Assembly: GCA_015680685.1 (NCBI GenBank)
Contig: MNCI01013742.1
Coordinates: forward strand, 65,203-129,202
From: Gnetum montanum
Lineage: Eukaryota > Streptophyta > Gnetopsida > Gnetales > Gnetaceae
Length of the DNA stretch: 64,000 nucleotides
Direction: 5' to 3'
Below the pieces are notes generated by a model. That model worked only from the letters and a program-made list of their open reading frames with translations, had not been told where the DNA came from and ran no database searches. Below, one piece after another: positions 55,991 to 64,000 of the stretch. Each line of letters opens with the position of its first letter. Position 1 is the first letter of the stretch. A program made the translations under genes and the position numbers.

Positions 55991-58900
55991 GGTAAGGTGC
56001 TTGTTTCTCACATCAAATACTTGGGTTCAAGCCTAGGCACAACCACTCGAAGAGTTTAGGCTTTCACTCATCTACTGACCCTCCTAGAACCTTGCTTGAC
56101 AAGATGAGCATTGTGGCTCTGAGTAATGATTTGCAAGTGGTATCAAAGCTTTGTGACCATTTCTAGATTAACAATCCAAAAATATAAAAGTAGTGGGGAT
56201 ATCACTTGCAATACTAATCTATCTAGATGGTACAAACAATACCATTAAAAAGAGTAGAATGCAAAGGAACTTATGCTCTTTTGAGTTTGATGTGATGGAG
56301 GTTAAGCATGATACTTTTCAAGTTAAGGATGATAGAGAAATAACTATTACATAAGAGGAATTGAGATCAAGGACAAGCTATTCATATGATTCACTAACAA
56401 ATAGAACTATGAAAAGACAATATCAAGGGCTACCTACTTAAACAAGAAGTGATTATGTCAAGATCAAGTCTTCAAGTAAGCCTTCTATTTTTTCATTTTC
56501 TAAATATATTTTACAACTTCAATGTTGAACATGTGATGGATGAAGACATTCAGCCTTTGAATACCCAAGCTCAAAATGATTGCAGGAGAAAGAAGATAGG
56601 ATGATAAAAAAGAATTTACATATTAACACTTGAAATCATAAGGATGCTAGTTAAGACGAAGTCGAAGATGATTCATCTAGGTTCCATGACCATCACAAGC
56701 ACATAGCCAACACAAGTTAACAAGAAGGATGATTCATGCAATGACAAGGAAGTAGGAACCATTGAAGAAAGGTATGAATGATAGTGACTATATTTAAAAT
56801 TTAAGAACAAATTGCATCAACGTGAGTTAGCCTTTGAACAATTTCTTTTTGAGAGTTGAGAATGACAACTTAAAGAGTTAAAACTTGGAGTTGAATAAAA
56901 AGCTAACAAATGAAAAGAAAATAACTAAATAATTTGCCAAAGGCAAGGCATCTTTGGAAGAGATGCTTAGTCGAGGAAGGAATCCATAATAGAAGTGGCC
57001 TTGGTCACAAACCATCTACTTCAACCAACATGAGAGATACTTCATCAAGGTGGAGTCACAAAACTAGGTTTGAACATCTATTTTCAAAGACATTTCATAA
57101 ATCAATTGTGTTATTATTACCATAAATTTGGTCATATGCTCATTGTTCTTTTAGAAGATTAAATTTTGTGATAATTCTCACTTGATCTTTCAAGATGGAA
57201 TGGACAGGAAGAATTTGTAGATTCAACACACTAAACAATGGGTGCCTAAGGTCAATTTAACCAAAAACAAGAAAACGTTGCTATTCCTCAAAAGATAAGA
57301 TCTTCACAACATTACAATTGCTATTTCTTAATAGTGGAAGTGGAGATCCAATCAAGCCAAAGAACAAACATGAAGAGACAAAGCTCAATGAAGAATCTTA
57401 ATGAAAGGAGTTCATGGCAAAGAGGAGGATTGATGAGAATGACTCAAAGAGACAAGGACTAACTAACTCTTCATCATTACTTTACCACTTCAAGGTTGGG
57501 ACTTGTCTCAACAAGGTAGGTTGAGGTATTGTATTCTAAGCCTTGCAAATAGATTTTCTAGAATATGTTAGGAGGTAGAATAGGTTAAGTTTACTATTTT
57601 GAATATTTTTATCTTTTGCCTTTAGATATTTCAAGCTTTTTGAAGATATGTGCATGTCATTAAAGATGTCTTGAAAATTAAAGTTATATAATAGCTCTCA
57701 CTTAATTGGCTATGAAAGATTAGGTAGGCTTGTAGGGTTGAAGTGTGAACAAGTGGATTCTCGAGATCCCACATGGAAAAGCTCAATAAAAGAAAGTAGG
57801 TAGTCAAGGGAGATGGCTTTCTCACATCATTGTTGTGATAATGTAATGACCAAGTCGGAGTTAAAGCTAACCTAGCAAGCATCTTCAAGGATCAATCTTG
57901 TTTTAATAAGTTTGCATGAAGGAAGAGATCTTCTAGCCTATACTCAAGAAACACGGCAAGGGATTATGAGCCTAGAAGACAAGGAAGAAGGGAACAAGGA
58001 GACACACCAACTAGGAGAACAAGAATGAATAAGAACCCAACTCACCCTACACCATTACTATACAACCTTAAGGTTGGAAAATTTCCGAACAAGGTAAGCG
58101 AGGTATTGTGTTCTAACTCTTCCTTGGAAGAGCCTTTATTATTTTTTCTTTTATCTCTCCTACCTTGAATATTTGGGAATTTTTAGAGACATGACGATTT
58201 CTAGACATGTCTTGGAAATTAACTCATGCTCAAGTGGGACATGCCACTTCCAAGGTAATTGTTCACTTTTTGAGTTTTAGTCCCCTTGAGCAAGATCTCC
58301 TAAGCAAGGCCCTTGGAACATCCACTCTATCTTTGAGACATCCCAACTATAAGATATAAATTTTTTGAGTGTAGTATTATATTCATGAACTTCTAGTTTC
58401 AGTTCATTTGCACTTATTTCATCATGAGACATTCACTATCAACAAGAGTAGATTGCTAAAGCACCAATCAAAGATATTTTATTATGTCATTGGGCAAAGA
58501 ACTTTAATTGTTATTCCATCCTATGGCAATGCCGATGCTTCCATGTAAGGGGAGCAAGCATGTCTTCCTTAAGCTTCTTAACTATAGAATTGAATATCAT
58601 GAAGCACATATGCTAGGCGAGCATCAAAATTTTTATGAGCAGCATGGATTTCAAGGTTAAACCCATGATGATCAATAATAATGATATGGGGAGCAACCCC
58701 ATGGTGGCAACTAACTATATGTGCTCAAGGACTAATCCAAAGCTATGAAGATGGATTTCTAATATGAAACTTAGCTCTTTTGAATTTTATCTTAGTTACT
58801 AGAATGCATATATTGAAGGGGAAAAATCCTCCAAATGGCTATGGAAAGAGGTCATATTTTGTTTCAAAAGATCAAACAAAGAGTAAAGCTTCATCTACAT

Positions 58901-59190
58901 CTCCTGAAGCAACAAGTAGTAATTGGTGTGAAGAAAAATGATTAGTTGTGAAATGTAGTAAGAGCATTTGACTAATTGCTTCTATCCTTTTTTGGATGAT
59001 GTCCAAAAAGGAGAAGAAATGTGGAAATGTATCCATGGAATCTAAAGACCCAAGCTTACATATTCTACTAGCATTGTTATATTTCAATTTATGTATATGA
59101 GTTTGATGATCATAAGATAATCAAAATGCATTGCTTTACTAAGACACTATTACTTCTCAACTAACCCATTTCCAAGGTTTTGGACATCAC
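55991..59190 (+). pseudogene. Decayed gag-like interior of the 54.6-60.6 kb element
   Basis: + strand wording is hydrophilic with many stops. Near 57100-57150 the frame reads 'QLCYYYHKFGHMLIVLL', a damaged zinc knuckle (C..[C lost]....H....[C lost]). 56160-57000 is K/E/S-rich. 57480-57720 and 58050-58290 are related to each other (internal duplication). No DD35E, YVDD or DSG motif was seen. Confidence 0.4.
57480..58290 (+). repeat. Internal duplication in the gag-only element
   Basis: 57480-57720 and 58050-58290 align in the same direction: both start CATTACT..ACMACYT.AAGGTTGG, continue AACAAGGTARG..GAGGTATTGTRTTCTAA and end GTCTTGRAAATTAA. Identity is moderate. The offset is about 570 bp. 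Confidence 0.65.
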
Positions 59191-59205
59191 CAAAAAGGAG
59201 GGCAT
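59190..59205 (+). other. Polypurine tract of the 54.6-60.6 kb element
   Basis: AAAAAGGAGGG followed by CAT lies directly before the right LTR start TGTTACCC. Classic place and composition. Confidence 0.7.
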
Positions 59206-60550
59206 TGTTACCCAATTTCCTATTTTGGTGAGTCAAAACTTATAAAGGAAGAAGCATGTTTTGGATGGTTGTATGTATGTGTAGGTACATATCATGCCTA
59301 AGATGGGAATTGATTAGAGTTTCCATTGGAAATATTAGTATGAATCTACCATATAAAAAATAAGAAAGCATTGACAACATGAGATACTAAGATGAACCTA
59401 CAATCATGTTGTTGAATCCCAAGTTAGAATGGAAGTCAAGGAAGCTAAATCAAGGTTTCTAAGATGTGTGTAGGCAAGGATCAACAATATCAAACTTCAT
59501 CTTTTCCCAACCTTGATGCAAAATGGATGTCTAGGCTTCATGGTGGACATCTAGGTCAAGAGTAGGTAGAGTTGAAGATTCAATCTTCCATCAAAAGCAA
59601 ATGTTTCAGCCCTAGAGTGGATGTCCCACTAGAATCAAACTAGTTCTTAGGATGGACATCCCACTTGACTCTTAGCCTTTGCAATGTGGATGTTGAAGCC
59701 TCAAATGGGACATTACAAGTAGCCATTAAAGAAAATAAAAAAATTGTTCCTAGCCATTTCCCAAACTCCAATGCTTCATTGGAAACCTTTTTGGGATAAA
59801 AATTATTAAAGTATGTGCCTAGAACCTAAATGAGCAAGCAATCCAATGCATTTATTAGTTCAATACATTGGATTGGGCATCTTGGCTTTGTCTTTAGCCA
59901 GGGTTTGCATTGGATTAAGGGTTGGAAGATTGATCAATTTTTTTGGGAGTTACATCATCATTATTACATCATTCTTCTAAGGTTTGAGTGATCATATCTA
60001 TTGTTCCATTGCACTGAATCTATCATTTGAGAGTTAGATATGTTTCTAGGGCTTGATGTGTAAATTCCCTAGTCTGAGCATAACTTGTGTAGACCTAATT
60101 TGTAGAATCATCTATCCTACACACATCCTATTGTAATTCTTAAGAGACTTGTAGAGCATATATTCTCACTACGAGGAAATCTACATTGCAACCCTAAGTG
60201 GTTCACTTGGATGGCCAAGCGTTTGACATTTTGTTTCTACTATGAGGGATAAGTAATAATGTCTTGCAAGAACATCACAATTTATTCTTTGCCTTACAAG
60301 GTCCATGGGAGTCTTGCGAGATACCAAGCTTGTTGTTCATCTTATGGAGAGTGTGTAGCATTTGAAGGTCTACCACAATGATATCCTCATCCATAGCTTT
60401 AATTGAGTGGATTTTAAGGTGCTGAGCTTTATCACACACATTGAAGAGTGTTCCACTTGTGCAATAATTTTATTTTAGTAATTTCATTTACAATTTTCAT
60501 TTTATTTTTACAATGTATTCATCCTCCTCTCATGAGTTAATTGATCCACA
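59206..60550 (+). repeat. Right LTR of the 54.6-60.6 kb element
   Basis: Starts TGTTACCC and ends GATCCACA, directly followed by the AAAAT duplicate. Shares with the left LTR the GGATGTCC-type series (59520-59720) and long common segments such as TTGTATGTATGTGTAGG and CTCATTTAGG-type words in order. Confidence 0.9.
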
Positions 60551-60559
60551 AAAATATTG

Positions 60560-61680
60560 TAAGAACACTTTCCCTTATCAAACCAATATTTAATGATGTC
60601 TTGAAGTGAGGCCTTTCTAAGGATCTCCAACCTATCAACCTCTTGTACCTTTGCTTTCCTATGTTGAGCCTCCTCCCTTGCTAAGCATGTAGCCTACTTT
60701 AGCTTCTCTTGTTCTTTCTACATTTGGAGCTACTCCTCTTCTTGTTGTTTCCTAGTGAGCTTCTTAGTGCATCACTTCGCTTGCAACTCCTTAGCCTAAT
60801 CACATGGTTTGGCCTCTTCTTGCTATTCAAGAAGCTCCCTCTTCCACTTTTTAGCCTCTAACACTTATAGAAATTCTCATTGTATCTTCATGATACACAT
60901 ACAAATTTGAATGTCTTTACATTTCATCTCCACCTCCTTTGTCACCCATTGGATTTCCATCTAAGCTCATTAATGCTCCATAGCCTGAGCCTTTTGGAAT
61001 TTAAAGAGGATCTTTTATCCATTTTGATGTTTCTAATCTTGCCTTGTTCATTTTCTCATGAATGACTGCAACAATGAAAGCCTCCTAGACTAGGCACTAA
61101 AAGTTGGAGCAAATATGTTCGACATACTTGTCCCCAAAAAAAGAGCTATTGACAGGGGATGGTAGAACCTTTGGAGACACATGCTCCACCTTCACTAGTC
61201 TTGTAAATCCATCATCTCAATCTTAAACTATAGGGCATTCTTTAACCACATCACTAGGAGGATCTTCCTGAAAGTGACCACACCTAGAATGAGAAACTTG
61301 AAATCTATCAGGTGCAACACAAGCTAGACAAGCAAAGAGAGCATTATCATGTCTTTTTACCATGTCATAACATGACAATGAGCACCAAATGCTTATGTGC
61401 ATTGTGCTATTTGAGATAGGTGATGAAGAATTAGGGGAAATTCACCTATCTTTGAAGACACAAACACTTGAAGAAGGTAAAGTTTAGATACTCTCTAAGG
61501 GTATTGCATTTGTAAGGGATACCCAAGCCCCTATAATTCCATAAAATGATTTTTATTTTTTACTAATGGAGCACTTCATGTACACCTCAAGGGTACCTTG
61601 ATTCCTAGCTTCAATCTCCCTTTGGGTGTCTAAGTCTAGACTGCTGCATAGACTGGCATCCTTACTTCTTAATGTCATCA
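60560..61680 (-). pseudogene. Decayed coiled-coil ORF
   Basis: The - strand reads as one broken hydrophilic protein: 'SLDLDTQREIEARNQGTLEV' (61560-61650), 'DMVKRHDNALFACLACVAPD' (61290-61370), 'VVKECPIV', then an E/K/Q-rich coil ('KWKRELLE*QEEAKPCD', 'REEAQHRKAKVQEVDRLEIL') down to 'LQDIIKYWFDKGKCSYNI' at 60570. The frame continues beyond the LTR element at 54.4-54.6 kb. Probably a gag-like ORF of a non-autonomous element; the coil resembles those at 26-27 and 41 kb in composition only. Confidence 0.45.
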
Positions 61681-61945
61681 ACCAAGAAATTTAAAATTGT
61701 TAAACAAAGGGTTGAGAATCATAATTGTTCAAAATAAACCTAGAGTCTCTAAAGCACATAATAAAACATTTCAATTTCAGCCTCATAAATGTCAATTCTA
61801 AAAATTTATGTTGCTTGCCAAACGTCCATAGCAAATACAAGGTAGAATAAAACAATGGCACATATTCCAAAATAAAAAATCAACAAATTCCAATTATCAA
61901 ACTATTTGTAGTTTTTAAAATGATGCTTTATTATATTTTTAAAAA
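61681..61945. other. Spacer without recognised features
   Basis: AT-rich, between the decayed coiled-coil ORF and the SINE-like piece. Nothing seen. Confidence 0.4.
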
Positions 61946-62040
61946 GGAGCATTGTTGAGTTGGTTATGCACTCGTTGTTAAAGTATCTGTTATACAAGGT
62001 CACGAGTTCAATCCTTAGTTATGCATATAACGCTGACAAT
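61946..62040 (+). mobile_element. tRNA-derived SINE-like head
   Basis: TTGTTGAGTTGGTTATGC (61952-61969) resembles an A-box segment and GAGTTCAATCC (62004-62014) a B-box, 34 bases apart. It lies in + direction 40 bp beyond the stop codon of the alpha/beta-hydrolase gene. No cloverleaf. Confidence 0.4.
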
Positions 62041-62079
62041 TCAACTACTAAACTCATTTAACATTGGAAATATAGCATT

Positions 62080-62881
62080 TTATTGAAGAAATCTCTTAAT
62101 TGAATCCACCACTTTATCTGGCCTGAGCAGTAAGAACAGAAAGGACAATGATTGTGTCAGTCACATAATTGACTGCAATATGGAAGAGGATGTGAGATAA
62201 TCTCTAGAATTTACTTACCAATCCTCTTGTGGCATATGACCAGCTCCCTCCACCATATTAATTTGAATTGTATTGACATTATTCTTTTGAAACATTTCAG
62301 CCTCTGATCGTGGTAAATGCTTATCTAATACTCCCCATGTAACTAACGTAGGAATGTTCCACCTACATTTTGGGTAACAAATTCAACATGAACTATGTTG
62401 TAAAATATCATCGATACAAAAATCCAAAATATCTTATGCATATCTGGATGCCTGTAAGAAAGAAAATACTTGGTAAGGATATAATATAAAAAACCATAAT
62501 CCTACCTTGAAAATGAAAATCCATTTTCAATTTGGGACAATAGATTCTTGAAAGATGCTTTTCGTGTTGCTTCCAAAAGTGCTGGCAGTTGCAAGGATCA
62601 AAGTTCAAAGTCTATCATAGCATGATCAATACGAGTGACATACTTCATTTAGATACAAAATTTGAATAATACTAGATTCATAAGAAACAGAAACAGAAAC
62701 TAATATTTTTATTAAAGTCTAGGAGATTACTGCTATACATATTCCGTGCTTGAGAAATTTCTTCGTTGTAATCACCTGGGCTTAGAAGCATTATCTAAAA
62801 TGCTTTAACAAGCTACCTGCAGAAGTTTCCCATTTTCCTGGAAACGACCGTGGTATGCCATGAGAAAATGGTCTCATGCCC
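62080..62881 (-). CDS. Alpha/beta-hydrolase family gene, last four exons
   Basis: Host gene with four exons joined by GT-AG introns of consistent phase: about 62881-62817, 62581-62506, 62362-62219 and 62122-62080 (stop TAA at 62082-62080). Exon 1 ends 'GIPRSFPGKWETSA'; exon 2 'LLEATRKASFKNLLSQI'; exon 3 'WNIPTLVTWGVLDKHLPR' and 'INMVEGAGHMPQEDW'; exon 4 'PDKVVDSIKRFLQ'. D of 'GVLDKHLP' and H of 'GAGHMPQED' are the acid and histidine of an alpha/beta-hydrolase triad; the nucleophile lies in upstream exons outside or unrecognised. Substrate unknown; plastid haloalkane-dehalogenase-like hydrolases share this ending. The left end of the first exon is uncertain. Confidence 0.8.
62219..62362 (-). 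other. Penultimate exon of the alpha/beta-hydrolase gene
   Basis: 144 bp. Acceptor AATGTAG before 62362, donor GTAAGTAA after 62219. It carries the catalytic Asp and His regions. All 48 codons are open and the wording is highly typical, so this exon is under constraint and not a relic. Confidence 0.85.
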
Positions 62882-63540
62882 TTTAGTGTTGAAAAGAGTA
62901 ACGAGTAACCGCACCATGTGCAAAGACATTTTAGCTATCTACCGATTTCAACAACTAGCTCAGAATAGAGGTTATATAAATGTGAAGAATTTCAAATATA
63001 CCATTAAGATCTCAGTATTATATTGTGACCTCATCGTTACTCTTGATATGTTCTCCATATCTCAAAGAAATAATAATGTTTTTGTCAAAACCCATCACAA
63101 CTGGCAACAATTCTGCAACCAGCTAATGATAATCATAAATCCATCATTGACCTCTTGTATCTTCCAATGTTAGCAATATGCAGTTCACGCTCCCAAACAC
63201 AAGTTAAAAGAATGATTATTATCATTTCTGAAACCGTTTTGTGACTAAACCCAGAAGAGTCACAACCATTCACCAACAATGGTAAGTTGCAAATCAAGCA
63301 GTCATGACATTTCCAAGGGGAGAAAAAATCATCTTTCATGCAAACATGAAAATGTGTGGAATGAATAGAAAAAAAATAAGAAAGTCACAATACGAGAAGG
63401 ATTAAGAGATCACGAAAGAATGAGAATATGATGAGAACTTCAACATACTCCCAATAATCTCACAATACATATTCATGAGAAAATTAGTTAGTACCAATCA
63501 ACTGAAAATATTACAAAACAGAGTAGATTATGCTACTACA
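62882..63540. other. Probable intron sequence of the alpha/beta-hydrolase gene
   Basis: Upstream of the recognised exons on the - strand. AT-rich with short ORFs on both strands (62850-63173 +, 63133-63339 -) that overlap and have no family wording. A further exon may be hidden here, but I could not support one. Confidence 0.35.
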
Positions 63541-63900
63541 GGAGACCAAAATGTTGGAAAAGGAATTTGATTAACTTGGAAGAATTGGAATATAGCTGCT
63601 ATCTCGTCTAAGGAGAGAAAAGGAGAACTGGTTATTTTGAGTAAGAGAAACCTTACAGCTTTTGCATATTCAAAATGGTATATTTAATTGTAGATATGGT
63701 TGATGGTCTAGGGAATACTAACTTATATGGGCGTCAACAAAGCTTGCCAAGACTTCAAATCCTTACGGGAGATTGCTAAGCAATGGCAAATGCACAGAGC
63801 CTGGTTATTAGCACAAGATTTTAATCAGTGCTAATTTATATGGAATAAGAATGGGGCCATTGACAAAGTACTGCTAAAGCTCAAATATTTGAAATTTTTT
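63541..63900 (+). pseudogene. Possible LINE endonuclease fragment
   Basis: The + strand reads 'WNIAAISSKERKGELVILSK', then 'VNKACQDFKSLREIAKQW', 'QMHRAWLLAQDFNQC*FIWN', which parallels the plant LINE endonuclease order: S.G..GG.....W, ...F...L......W...GDFN. If right, the copy lies inside an intron of the hydrolase gene or just upstream. The window ends at 64000. Confidence 0.45.
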
Positions 63901-64000
63901 TACAAGAATCCCAACTGGAAGATCTGAAACTTCTTTTTTCAGTAATATACTCCCGAATATTTTCTAAAAAAAAAAAAACTTCACCTACTCCGGGGAAAAA

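Larger units (their letters stand above)
54628..60550 (+). mobile_element. LTR retrotransposon with 1.34-kb LTRs and no visible pol
   Basis: Two direct repeats of nearly equal size (1,344 and 1,345 bp) bound 3.2 kb. Both flanks carry AAAAT (54623-54627 and 60551-60555), a perfect 5-bp target duplication. A tRNA-iMet-like primer site follows the left LTR and a purine tract (AAAAAGGAGGGCA, 59192-59204) precedes the right one. The interior holds a decayed gag-like frame but no protease, RT or integrase that I can recognise. It is therefore a non-autonomous, LARD-like element. Confidence 0.88.

Noticed and set aside
62850-63339. Overlapping ORFs on both strands upstream of the hydrolase exons
   Set aside because: The + strand ORF is antisense to a recognised exon, and the - strand ORF has no splice or family support.
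1-64000. CRISPR array, bacterial operon, prophage or organellar insert
   Set aside because: No regularly spaced repeats, no ribosome-site-led gene series, no rRNA or plastid/mitochondrial gene wording seen on either strand.

Overview
This window is non-coding-rich plant nuclear DNA, and I infer a gymnosperm (conifer-like) genome. It is AT-rich and built almost wholly from nested, partly decayed retrotransposons: Ty3/gypsy of three kinds, Ty1/copia, an L1-like LINE, gag-only LTR elements, solo LTRs and tRNA-derived SINE-like pieces. Only one host gene is visible, the 3' end of an alpha/beta-hydrolase gene near the right edge. There is no bacterial, organellar or CRISPR-like content. Species is not determined; large old retroelements, few solo LTRs per element and long LTRs fit a conifer, but this is inference.

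Layout. (1) 1-12628: a decayed + strand gypsy element of the OTA (Athila/Tat) type. A - strand chromovirus (1223-8775, two LTRs, gag, PR, RT, RNase H, integrase, chromodomain) is inserted in its protease. (2) 12629-23156: a long - strand Tat-like gypsy element with LTRs of about 3 kb and 1.6 kb and a 4-5 bp target duplication. Its pol is nearly one frame and carries a second, plant/archaeal-type RNase H between protease and RT, while the usual gypsy RNase H looks degenerate. (3) 23157-31190: remains of a gag-like, coiled-coil ORF (24.9-27.7 kb), an LTR-like segment and featureless AT-rich DNA. (4) 31.2-32.7 kb: a - strand copia remnant keeping gag and the far 3' end of pol only. (5) 33.6-36.4 kb: decayed - strand retroelement ORF. 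(6) 36448-37261 and 38119-38912: two separate solo LTRs of one family, each with its own target duplication. (7) 38.9-44.0 kb: decayed DNA with a second copy of the coiled-coil ORF family. (8) 44053-52310: an L1-like LINE whose first ORF is split by a 2.9-kb solo LTR (44152-47025) of the same family as the 12.6-23.2 kb element. (9) 52.4-53.2 kb: LTR-like segment. (10) 54628-60550: a complete LTR element with 1.34-kb LTRs, a perfect AAAAT duplication and a gag-only interior. (11) 60.6-61.7 kb: decayed coiled-coil ORF. (12) 62080-62881: four exons of an alpha/beta-hydrolase on the - strand. (13) 63.5-63.9 kb: possible LINE endonuclease fragment.

Assembly notes: Ns lie at 13898, 15853-15890, 18567 and 44975-45277. 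The single N at 13898 sits between two identical 61-bp segments (likely an artefact), and the single N at 18567 removes the first half of the RT domain. No intact autonomous element was found; every pol frame carries stops, shifts or a missing catalytic part.
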